In this document: positions 35,537 to 43,329 of the stretch, in pieces
Layout of the letters: each line of letters opens with the position of its first letter
Position numbering within the stretch: the first letter of the stretch is position 1
Source: Pedobacter ginsengisoli
GTDB lineage: Bacteria > Bacteroidota > Bacteroidia > Sphingobacteriales > Sphingobacteriaceae
Direction of reading: 5' to 3'
DNA: 64,000 nucleotides
NCBI RefSeq assembly: GCF_030244015.1
Contig: NZ_JASSYX010000003.1
Span: 186,001 to 250,000 of the forward strand
Notes under the pieces: generated by a model
Database searches by the model: none
The model's input: only the letters and a program-made list of their open reading frames with translations
Told to the model about the DNA's origin: nothing
Made by a program: the position numbers and the translations under genes

Positions 35537-36661
35537 ATGAAGTTTAAAATTTCCCTTTGCCTCATTTTCCTTTGTACTTTATCAGGGTATCTGTTTGCAC
35601 AAGAAAGGACCCAGGTAAATACTTATACAAATCCGTTGCCTGTTGAATTTGGTGATCCCTTTATACTCTTCGATAAGGTCAGCAATCAATATTATATGTA
35701 CGGCACCGGAGGCGGTGCAAAAGATGGCTTTAGCAGCTATTCATCCAAAGATATGGTTAACTGGAAAAGCGAAGGGCAGGTCTATTTTGGAAACAAAAAA
35801 GGCGCCTGGGGCATCAGCGCTTTTTGGGCACCGGAGGTTTATCATTACAAGAATAAATACTATATGTTTTATAGTGCGCAATGGGGTTACAATCCGACAA
35901 ATGAACTGGAGAACTTTAAGATTGGTGTCGCCGTAGCGGACAAGCCTACCGGCCCATTTATCGATATGACTGACAAACCGCTGTTTGATCCGGGTTATCC
36001 GATAATTGATGCAAATGTCTACTTTGATCCGAATGGAAAGTTATACCTGTATTATTCACGCTGCTGCTACAAAAATACGGTGAAAAGCGAAGTTGCGGAT
36101 TGGGCAAAGGAAAAAGGCTGGTTTAATGAAATTGAAGAAAGCTGGGTCTATGGGGTAGAATTGAAGTCTGATTTTAGCGGAGTGAAAGGCAGTCCGGTTT
36201 TGCTGCTTCGCCCACCACTGAAAATGAATGATCCACAGGCAGAATGGGAAAGTCGCTCGGTTACCTCCAAAGAAGTAAACAGGCGCTGGACAGAAGGTTC
36301 ATTTACATTTAAAAAAGGAAATACTTATTATATGATGTATTCGGCCAATTTCTTCGGCGGTGAAAATTATGCAATTGGATATGCAACATCGAAACATCCA
36401 TTAGGACCTTATAAAAAAGCAGACAATAATCCTATTCTGCAAAAAAACACAGGTCAGGGCGGAGGAGTAAGCGGTACAGGGCACAACAGTGTAGTATTCT
36501 CTCCGGACGGGAAACAGATGTTTTGCGTTTATCATGGCCGGACAAATGCCTCAGGTATCAAAAGAGTGGTATTTATTGACCGCATGCACATCAATACAGA
36601 TGGAAAAATTGTGGTCATAGGGCCTACTACGACTCCTCAACCGAAACCTTTGACCAAATAA
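35537..36661 (+). CDS. GH43-type glycoside hydrolase
   Basis: A 374-residue secreted enzyme with signal peptide MKFKISLCLIFLCTLSGYLFAQ. The five-bladed propeller family signature is intact: catalytic base Asp40 in EFGDPFILF, the pKa-tuning Asp158 in IIDANVYFD, and the acid Glu253 in RWTEGSFTF. Family 43 removes arabinose, xylose or galactose from side chains and backbones; specificity cannot be read from sequence. It stands alone on the plus strand. Its relation to the mannan locus 2 kb away is unclear, as arabinose or xylose are not usual mannan decorations. Confidence 0.87.
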   Translation: MKFKISLCLIFLCTLSGYLFAQERTQVNTYTNPLPVEFGDPFILFDKVSNQYYMYGTGGGAKDGFSSYSSKDMVNWKSEGQVYFGNKKGAWGISAFWAPEVYHYKNKYYMFYSAQWGYNPTNELENFKIGVAVADKPTGPFIDMTDKPLFDPGYPIIDANVYFDPNGKLYLYYSRCCYKNTVKSEVADWAKEKGWFNEIEESWVYGVELKSDFSGVKGSPVLLLRPPLKMNDPQAEWESRSVTSKEVNRRWTEGSFTFKKGNTYYMMYSANFFGGENYAIGYATSKHPLGPYKKADNNPILQKNTGQGGGVSGTGHNSVVFSPDGKQMFCVYHGRTNASGIKRVVFIDRMHINTDGKIVVIGPTTTPQPKPLTK

Positions 36662-36666
36662 CAGGC

Positions 36667-37086
36667 CTAAACATACAATATCCACCTGACATCAAAAGCG
36701 TCAGTGATTTCAATGAGCTGATCATCGTCATAATTTCTGACTAGAGAATCGCTTTTACTAAATTCCAGATCTCCAACGAGCTTTTTTCTGGTATAAGTGT
36801 CTCTACAATGTATAAAAATGGCCATATAATTCCCCAGTATTCTTCCTTCGTCGTGTACCAGATCCGAACCATGGATAATGATGCTTTCAGCAACAAGCGA
36901 CCCGCTAACTACAGGGATTGCTCCGTAGCCATCTAATTGTTTTTCAAAACTCTTAAATTGCAGTGAGCCGCCAAAGCAGGTTTGGTAAAATGTGAGCGCC
37001 TCCCTGCAGTTCCCGGAAAAGGTAAGGAAAACCGCAGTCACAAATTTCCGATGACCAGGACCAGTCCTGACAGAAGAGTTAAGCAT
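36667..37086 (-). CDS. VOC/PhnB-like small protein
   Basis: About 139 residues, cytoplasmic, with the glyoxalase/PhnB-type start FLTFSGNCREALTFYQTCFGGSLQF and a paired half ending in ITDAFDVRWILYV. These proteins share the metal-binding VOC fold, but many members have no known activity. The frame extends to 37122; the ATG at 37086 overlaps the end of the DoxX-like gene by 8 bases and is favoured. Translation is probably coupled to that gene. Confidence 0.75.
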   Translation of the reverse strand: MLNSSVRTGPGHRKFVTAVFLTFSGNCREALTFYQTCFGGSLQFKSFEKQLDGYGAIPVVSGSLVAESIIIHGSDLVHDEGRILGNYMAIFIHCRDTYTRKKLVGDLEFSKSDSLVRNYDDDQLIEITDAFDVRWILYV

Positions 37087-37486
37087 CTGGAATTTTATTT
37101 CTATACAGATAAGAAACGGCAAGGATTCCCAATATCACTACCGGCAGTAGCATAAACCCAATGTTTTTATCTACGCAGGCGTGACTAATGAACGCAAAGA
37201 TTAAATTAAAAGTGAGACCTGCATAAGCCCATTCTTTTAGCTTGGCTGGTGTTTTAGGATACGAAATAGCAAAGACACCCAGCACTTTACAGATGATAAG
37301 TGTATAGGCAAAATAATCCGGATAGCCCAACGGTTTTGTGCCTGCATTTACATATTCCGGTGCAAAGAGCATGGTAGCAAGTGGCATTATACCCTCCCAA
37401 AGCAGGATGATAACAGTTGCTATCCAAAAAATTACTTTATTCCTCCGTGTTGCCGGTTCCAACGTTATTTCTGTTTCTCGTGCCAT
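37079..37486 (-). CDS. DoxX-like four-helix membrane protein
   Basis: A 135-residue inner-membrane protein with four hydrophobic segments, starting after a charged N-terminus of about 17 residues. The second helix is followed by ICKVLGVFAISYPKTPAKLKEWAYAG, typical of DoxX-like proteins, which are often linked to redox stress but poorly characterised. It overlaps the VOC-like gene and diverges from the GlxA-type regulator, which may control it. Confidence 0.75.
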   Translation of the reverse strand: MARETEITLEPATRRNKVIFWIATVIILLWEGIMPLATMLFAPEYVNAGTKPLGYPDYFAYTLIICKVLGVFAISYPKTPAKLKEWAYAGLTFNLIFAFISHACVDKNIGFMLLPVVILGILAVSYLYRNKIPDA

Positions 37487-37510
37487 AATTATTTAATTAA
37501 TTTTAATATC

Positions 37511-37518
37511 CAAAAATA
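37511..37518 (-). promoter_or_regulatory. -7 promoter element of the DoxX-VOC pair
   Basis: The minus strand reads TATTTTTG, an exact TAnnTTTG match 24 bases before the DoxX-like start, with a TTG 16 bases further upstream as possible -33 element. Confidence 0.5.
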
Positions 37519-37590
37519 CATTGAGTTATAAAATCAAGTCTATTGTGAAAATGACAACTTTAGGGGTAAATTATGACAAAACTATTTTCG

Positions 37591-37610
37591 TAGATTAGTA
37601 CCTTAATCTA
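37591..37610. promoter_or_regulatory. Operator-like inverted repeat upstream of the GlxA-type regulator
   Basis: TAGATTA (37591-37597) and TAATCTA (37604-37610) are exact reverse complements with a six-base spacer. The repeat ends seven bases before the ATG and begins directly after a near-consensus -7 box TATTTTCG (37583-37590). Its place over the expected transcription start suits autoregulation or control of the divergent pair. Confidence 0.45.
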
Positions 37611-37617
37611 ATAATCG

Positions 37618-38595
37618 ATGCAAATTTCAGTTTTTGTGCCTGAGTATGGGGTAATTGAAGCAATTACGCCCCCTTTTAGAAGCTTCCACACCGCCAATGA
37701 GTTTTTAACCACTTTTGGCAAAAAACCGATTTTTAAGGTAGAGTATGTGGGTTTAAACGCGCATGTTCCAGCCAACAACGGAGAATACATGATTAAGACT
37801 GATAGGTTGCTTAAAGATGTTACTGAAACTGACTTGTTGATTATTCCCCCTGCCTTTGGCGATACCACTAAAGGAATACAAGCCAATGCAGAGGCGATAC
37901 CTTATTTCAAAAAGCTATATGAAAACGGTTCGAGTCTTGCCAGCTTGTGTATCGGTGCCTTTCTTTTAGCTGAGACAGGCTTACTCAATGGTAAAAAATG
38001 TTCTACACACTGGGCTCACATTAATGATTTCAGAGAAAGGTATCCAGATGTAGAAGTGGAAGACGGAGCGATTATAACAGAGCACGACAGCATTTACAGT
38101 AGCGGAGGGGCGAGTAGTTTATGGAACTTAATATTATACCTGATCGAAAAATATGCTGACAGACAGACGGCGGTAATGATTTCAAAATATTTTGCTTTAG
38201 ATATTGGCAGAGATAGCCAGTCTCAATTCGCTATATTCAAAGGTCAAAGAAATCACGGTGATGTAGAAATTCAAAAAGTACAGGATCATATTGAAACACA
38301 TTATGAAGATAAAATAACCATAGAATCATTAGCGGCTTTAATTAATACCGGCCGCAGAACATTTGAAAGAAGATTTAAAGAGGCAACCAACAATACATCT
38401 ATAGAATATATACAAAGAGTAAGAATAGAAGCCGCCAAAAAGTTTTTTGAAGCATCAAGAAAAAATATATCAGAAATAATGTATGATGTAGGCTATACCG
38501 ATTCTAAAGCATTTAGAGATACATTTAAAAAGATTACAGGACTTACTCCGATTGATTATAGGAATAAATTTGCAAGGGTCGCTTATGAGGTGTGA
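37618..38595 (+). CDS. GlxA-type AraC-family transcriptional regulator
   Basis: A 325-residue cytoplasmic regulator. The N-terminal half (about 1-190) is a DJ-1/PfpI amidase-like domain with the cysteine segment SLCIGAFLLAETG. The C-terminal 110 residues form a double helix-turn-helix of the AraC class, with LAALINTGRRTFERRFKE and VGYTDSKAFRDTFKKITG. Such proteins sense small metabolites. It diverges from the DoxX-like and VOC-like genes, which are its likely targets. Confidence 0.9.
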   Translation: MQISVFVPEYGVIEAITPPFRSFHTANEFLTTFGKKPIFKVEYVGLNAHVPANNGEYMIKTDRLLKDVTETDLLIIPPAFGDTTKGIQANAEAIPYFKKLYENGSSLASLCIGAFLLAETGLLNGKKCSTHWAHINDFRERYPDVEVEDGAIITEHDSIYSSGGASSLWNLILYLIEKYADRQTAVMISKYFALDIGRDSQSQFAIFKGQRNHGDVEIQKVQDHIETHYEDKITIESLAALINTGRRTFERRFKEATNNTSIEYIQRVRIEAAKKFFEASRKNISEIMYDVGYTDSKAFRDTFKKITGLTPIDYRNKFARVAYEV

Positions 38596-38636
38596 ATAAA
38601 TTTCACATTTTCAGGGTGAAATAGCGGCCTGTTTAG

Positions 38637-39725
38637 TTATTTATATTCTTTCAGTAATTGCTGTGCGGTCTTTCTCGTAATGCCATAGTAGAGTTTTTGC
38701 CCGGAATGATATTTTTCTCTTAGCTCAAAATTTTCAAATGACGGTCCGCCTGGTATATTAACATAATCTTGCTTATTGCGGCTTGCCCCACTCCAGTACT
38801 TCGCCCGCCCGTTTACACGCAGCATCAGGGAGGAGTCATATTCCGACACATCTTTACGCCAATACTGGCTTAGTTTAAGATTTGGCCTGTAACGCCAGCC
38901 AGCTCTGTCGAGATAGGCTTTTTCCTGTGGCCAGGAGCTCAGGCTCTTAAAATCTTCATCAGATTCAGCAACCACTATGAGATCGCCATTACCGGCCTTC
39001 CACAACCGCGCAGCAGGATAACTTTCCTTTTCTATAAAATCAATCTCATCATACTCTTTGTAAAGATCTGTTGAATTTACCACTTTGTCTTTTAAATATA
39101 ATTTACGCAGGCGCGAATAGTTGCCCATGGTGGCGGTCACCGCACAGCGCTGCATCAGCGCACTCCCGCTGTGATTAAAAACCTCTATACCAAGTTCTTC
39201 CGGATAATCACTACGAATGAACAGTCGTAAATACGGATGCGCACCATTTTTAAAGCGCTCCATAAATAGATATACTGAGAGTTCCTCAACCTCAGGATGT
39301 CTGCTATCGGGATGCAGGATGGCACCGCGTGTTTTTGCACCTGCAAAGTAAGCCGTATCGGTTTTGTTTTCTCCGGCCCACATCACTTTTCCCCACTGGT
39401 TATCAACAAGTGACGGAGATATTTCGCTGAATTCTATTTTACCATTTACTACCGGCTCAATGGCTAAAAAGTTGATCAGATAGATTTCACCTTTATTTTC
39501 ATAGCCAATCCTGATTAACCCCCGGGGTCCACCGGTTTTTTCCTGGCCGCCTTCTACCCCCGTGGGCCATATACTAAATACAATACCATTGCTGATGCCC
39601 CACATGGCTTCACTTTTTGCATTGGCTGGCCTTATCCAGTTTTTATCACGGCTCTGTGCCTTCAAATCCTGATAAAATAATATCATTAAAAAAGCGACAA
39701 CAAAAATGTAACGGTTGGTTTTCAT
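38637..39725 (-). CDS. Secreted protein of unknown function, last gene of the susCD unit
   Basis: A 362-residue protein with a signal peptide (MKTNRYIFVVAFLMILFYQDLKAQ) and no motif I recognise. It is rich in aromatic residues, with segments such as GISNGIVFSIWPTGVEGG and GGPRGLIRIGYENKG, suggesting a beta-sandwich or propeller that binds or modifies sugar. It follows the lipoprotein GH26 gene by 52 bases on the same strand. Its place at the end of a mannan unit makes it a candidate for a new carbohydrate-active family. Function is not known. Confidence 0.8.
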   Translation of the reverse strand: MKTNRYIFVVAFLMILFYQDLKAQSRDKNWIRPANAKSEAMWGISNGIVFSIWPTGVEGGQEKTGGPRGLIRIGYENKGEIYLINFLAIEPVVNGKIEFSEISPSLVDNQWGKVMWAGENKTDTAYFAGAKTRGAILHPDSRHPEVEELSVYLFMERFKNGAHPYLRLFIRSDYPEELGIEVFNHSGSALMQRCAVTATMGNYSRLRKLYLKDKVVNSTDLYKEYDEIDFIEKESYPAARLWKAGNGDLIVVAESDEDFKSLSSWPQEKAYLDRAGWRYRPNLKLSQYWRKDVSEYDSSLMLRVNGRAKYWSGASRNKQDYVNIPGGPSFENFELREKYHSGQKLYYGITRKTAQQLLKEYK

Positions 39726-39777
39726 AGGCTTAAAATAGCAATTTACTATTTAACATTGAAAACGCAAGCTATGCCTT

Positions 39778-40812
39778 TTACCACCCCGGCATCTCATTTA
39801 AAGTAAGTACATTGGCTGCCTGATGCAAAGCCCTGATCTGTTCATCGCTGTTATTGCTGAATACCAGTTCAGACCAGCCCATGAAAAAGGTCCATTTCGG
39901 TTGTTCCAGCAATTGCTGAGCGGTCGGCAGCTTACTGCATTCGCCGAGGGCTATTGGCTTACCGCCTGATATGCCAAGCATAGCCTGGTATTTTGCCACG
40001 GTGAAACCATTGCCTTCATATACATCAAGGGCCGCTACGTCCCAGTATTCCTTGCCAGGGTTATAGCTCTTCAGATCAGCGGTCAGACTGCTGAAATCCT
40101 GCATGTCCCATACCCAGATCAAGTTGGTCAGCCCTTTGGTATTGCGCATATAATTGTAGGTGAGCTGCCAGAGTCTGGCAGTACCATTGGCACCCGGCCG
40201 GCCGGCCCACCAGAATTTCCCCTGGTTCATCTCATGCAGCGGACGCCAGAGTACTTCGACGCCGTTATCTTTCAGAAAGGATAAGTACACGCTCACTTCA
40301 TCCATCATCTGTTTCCAGCGTATATTGATGGCTGTACCATCGGTGATCAGTTCTGTCCACTGGGCATCACTCAAACTACTCATCACGCCCTTGCCATCGT
40401 CCCAGGCGCAGGGCTGTGAGTTGGCCGGGTTACAGGCATGCCACATGATGTTGATTACTGCTCCCTGTTTCCATTGTTTCAGTGCCTCATTGACCATCAG
40501 TTGTCTGTTGTTGATGTTGTCCTGCTGGAAGAGAAAGTCTCCGCTCCAGAGTGCCGGATAAAGATCCGTGGTGCTTTTTATTTCCTCCGTCCATTTTGCC
40601 GGCTGAGCATTGGGTTCACGATTATGGATACCAGCAAGTGTCTTCTTTCCCAAGATCTTATACAAATAATTCAGTGATTTATAAGGGGTGTTCGGCTCAG
40701 GACCCTGCTCTTCACTGGGTTTGGTTTCCGTATTTACGGATTTGCTTTTTTTACATGCAGCCATACCACAGAGCAGAACTGCAACCAGGCACATGGTCAG
40801 GTATCTTTCCAT
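39778..40812 (-). CDS. GH26 endo-beta-mannanase, surface lipoprotein
   Basis: A 344-residue lipoprotein. The signal ends in a lipobox (LLCGMAAC, Cys20), followed by Lys/Ser-rich residues. The GH26 barrel has the acid/base Glu194 in WRPLHEMNQ and the nucleophile Glu291 in ALGECSK, with an aromatic subsite FWWAGRPG. It should cut beta-1,4-mannan or glucomannan. It is closely related to the GH26 at 57473 but anchored by lipid, so it is likely the outer-surface enzyme. It starts 11 bases after the glycan-binding lipoprotein gene. Confidence 0.93.
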   Translation of the reverse strand: MERYLTMCLVAVLLCGMAACKKSKSVNTETKPSEEQGPEPNTPYKSLNYLYKILGKKTLAGIHNREPNAQPAKWTEEIKSTTDLYPALWSGDFLFQQDNINNRQLMVNEALKQWKQGAVINIMWHACNPANSQPCAWDDGKGVMSSLSDAQWTELITDGTAINIRWKQMMDEVSVYLSFLKDNGVEVLWRPLHEMNQGKFWWAGRPGANGTARLWQLTYNYMRNTKGLTNLIWVWDMQDFSSLTADLKSYNPGKEYWDVAALDVYEGNGFTVAKYQAMLGISGGKPIALGECSKLPTAQQLLEQPKWTFFMGWSELVFSNNSDEQIRALHQAANVLTLNEMPGW

Positions 40813-40823
40813 CTTCTTCTGCG

Positions 40824-41792
40824 TTAGTTTTTCTTAATGTCTATCCAAAATCTGCGGGTGCTTTTAACGAATTTATCGTAGTCACTGTAGATATTACCCC
40901 AATCATCAACGCTGGTTAGGGTAAACTCCAGTGAATTGATGCCGGCATTTAACGTCTTCTTATAGATGTCTTTTTTATTGCCAGAGCCAGTATAATCGTC
41001 TGTATAGGTATAGGGGCCTGAACGGAACGCGGCAACTTTGGTGCTGCCATCAGCAAATTTAAAGGTCACGGTATTGGCTGCATAATTCCTGGTCCATTCT
41101 CCTTCTCCTTTGGGCAGCACCCTGTACTTGGCATTGACATCGGTCTTTGGTGTTCCTGAGAAAATGAAGTCAGCGTATTTGCCATCGGCACCAGAGTTAT
41201 TGATAAATTTACCATAGGTATTTCCATTGGCAGTAGCCCCGGTCAGTTCAAATACCAGGCTGTTGTCCATTTCTGCCTGGGCACCGCCATCAGCAGGCCA
41301 CACCCAGGGCTTGTCGTTCATGTTGATTACACCGCCGCCACCCCACTCAGGCCCCGTACCACCATATACAACCATTGCCTGGATGGCGTAGGTACCGGTA
41401 ATGGTTTCTGTAAAAGGAACCAGTTCAACTTTCCAGTTCCGCCTCTGGCCGGATTCCGCGGTAACAGTGTATGCCGCCGTATTCGAATTTCCGGAAAAGT
41501 TTACGACCTGGCCGGACAACGGGCTCACGCTCGCCTTGTAAGAAGTCTGGACGGTTGGGCTCACCTTACTCAGGTCAGTGCCTGCCTGCATGAGTACTTT
41601 TACTTTTACAGTTCCGGCACTGCGGTCTATTTCCGCAGGACCGATCTGTATCAGGCCATTGCCAAGCGTAAAGGCCTCGATTGATTTTTCATTGCTCTCT
41701 ATGCCTTTATAAGGATCCTTTTGGCAACTGCCGGCGCATGCCAGCACAAATCCGAGCAAGGTCATCAATTTTATTTGGTTCAGCAGTTTCAT
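40824..41792 (-). CDS. Surface glycan-binding lipoprotein
   Basis: A 322-residue lipoprotein with signal and lipobox LACAGSC (Cys23). The N-terminal 100 residues form an immunoglobulin-like sandwich similar to DUF5018-type domains, with AYTVTAESGQRRNWKVEL at its end. The C-terminal part holds many tryptophans, such as GPEWGGGGVINMNDKPWVWP, a pattern suited to binding sugars. Its position directly after susD matches the SusE/SGBP role of capturing mannan at the cell surface. Binding is inferred. Confidence 0.78.
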   Translation of the reverse strand: MKLLNQIKLMTLLGFVLACAGSCQKDPYKGIESNEKSIEAFTLGNGLIQIGPAEIDRSAGTVKVKVLMQAGTDLSKVSPTVQTSYKASVSPLSGQVVNFSGNSNTAAYTVTAESGQRRNWKVELVPFTETITGTYAIQAMVVYGGTGPEWGGGGVINMNDKPWVWPADGGAQAEMDNSLVFELTGATANGNTYGKFINNSGADGKYADFIFSGTPKTDVNAKYRVLPKGEGEWTRNYAANTVTFKFADGSTKVAAFRSGPYTYTDDYTGSGNKKDIYKKTLNAGINSLEFTLTSVDDWGNIYSDYDKFVKSTRRFWIDIKKN

Positions 41793-41803
41793 ATGCTTTA
41801 TAG

Positions 41804-43318
41804 TTACTTGATTAATGGATTGGTATCTAATTCTCTTTGCGGCACCGGGAAGAAATATGCGCCGCTGGTAATGGTTTTACCATATTTCTGCACCAGCACT
41901 TTTTCCATAGTATTGGTGCGGCGAAGGTCAAACAATCTGCTGCCTTCAAAAGCCAGCTCAAATGCTCTTTCTTCGACAATGGCATCTCTGAAAGCCTGTA
42001 TGCCTAAGGAAGGGTTCAGATCGCCCAGACCGGCACGACGCCTGATTCTGTTAACTGCTTCATAGCCCTCCGCGGTAGGGCCTGCCGATTCTGCCAGCAC
42101 AAGCAGTATATCCGAATAACGGATCACCGGAGAGTTACAGCTGCTTTTATCACCTACCCTCAGCGGATCTATGAATTTACGGGTAAAAGGCCTGGAACTG
42201 CTGTTGATGTCGAGATTATAAGTGCTGGCGCCATTGGTATAACTTGATACGATCAGTTCGGTTTTGCGCTTATCAGCGGCAGCATAACTGTTGTATCCTG
42301 CGGCTTCCGTACGGAAGTGGCCCCAGCCCTGACCGATATTGATGGTTCCTTTTGAAGGATCACCCGCGTCGTAAGGAATCGTCATCGGCCGGTCTGCCGG
42401 CAGGAACATGTTGGGAAGTTTCGAAAAATTACCCTCTACTTCTCCGGTGCGGTCTACAGCAGCATCAAAAATATGTTCGGAGGTACTTGCTTTTTTGTAG
42501 ACTTCGGTGTCAAATATATCCCTCAGTTTGTCAGTGAACACATAGCTGGTTTGCTGACTGATTACTTTTTCTGCATAAATTTTGGCTTCGGCATACATGG
42601 CATCGGCATTGTCAACAAAGGTATAACCAGCCGATCCGCTGCTTTTGGCCGAGGCCAGCTGAAGGTATACTTTGGCCAGAAGTGCCTGTGCCGCCACCTT
42701 GTTTGCCCTTCCTTCACTGATCTTTGCGACATTGATGAGGGATTCTGCACTTTTCAGGTCTGCAATGATCAGGTCATAGACATCCTTTAACGGGCTTTTG
42801 GCCATCGGGATCTGTGAAACGTCGGCAATGGTCTCGGTACGCAGAGGTACTTCACCAAACATGCGTACGAGATTGAAATAATGCAGCGCCCTTAAAAAGT
42901 GTCCTTCACCTGTAACCTGGTTCCTTGCGGCTTCAGGCATAGAACTGATTTTAGGCACATTGATGATCACCGCATTAGCACGGGCCACACCCCGGTACAT
43001 GTAGGTCCAAATGTTGTCCAGATCAGAGTTATTGGAGGTGGTACGCAGCTCATCCAGCTCAAAATTAGCCGGTCCGGCATCACCTTTCTGGGTCAGGTTT
43101 TCGGTCGGGAGTTCAGTAATGATGTAATACCCGCGTGAATAATAACCTACCTCCGGCAATACAGAATAGGCATAGATAATGGCAGATTCCGCATCGGCAG
43201 CAGTTTTATAAAACGAACCTGTATTGGTCAGCCCGTAGGGTTCTTCTGTCAGTTTGGTACATCCGGTAATGCTCAGCGCAGACACCGACAGACCATATAT
43301 TAATTTTTTATAGTTCAT
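41804..43318 (-). CDS. susD: SusD/RagB-family outer-membrane lipoprotein
   Basis: A 504-residue lipoprotein: signal MNYKKLIYGLSVSALSITGC with Cys20 as lipid site. The SusD pattern of tetratricopeptide-like helices is visible, with FLRALHYFNLVRMFGEVPLRT and the C-terminal VEERAFELAFEGSRLFDLRRT, both family hallmarks. It forms the lid of the SusC transporter and binds glycan. It lies 11 bases after susC. The symbol is a family name, not proof of starch binding. Confidence 0.95.
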   Translation of the reverse strand: MNYKKLIYGLSVSALSITGCTKLTEEPYGLTNTGSFYKTAADAESAIIYAYSVLPEVGYYSRGYYIITELPTENLTQKGDAGPANFELDELRTTSNNSDLDNIWTYMYRGVARANAVIINVPKISSMPEAARNQVTGEGHFLRALHYFNLVRMFGEVPLRTETIADVSQIPMAKSPLKDVYDLIIADLKSAESLINVAKISEGRANKVAAQALLAKVYLQLASAKSSGSAGYTFVDNADAMYAEAKIYAEKVISQQTSYVFTDKLRDIFDTEVYKKASTSEHIFDAAVDRTGEVEGNFSKLPNMFLPADRPMTIPYDAGDPSKGTINIGQGWGHFRTEAAGYNSYAAADKRKTELIVSSYTNGASTYNLDINSSSRPFTRKFIDPLRVGDKSSCNSPVIRYSDILLVLAESAGPTAEGYEAVNRIRRRAGLGDLNPSLGIQAFRDAIVEERAFELAFEGSRLFDLRRTNTMEKVLVQKYGKTITSGAYFFPVPQRELDTNPLIK

Positions 43319-43329
43319 CTTTTGTAGTA

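Noticed and set aside
35358..35554. A 65-codon open frame without a start codon upstream of and overlapping the GH43 start
   Set aside because: It has no ATG, no recognisable family and a length reachable by chance in six frames. It could be a gene remnant, but the case is weaker than for 62990-63145.
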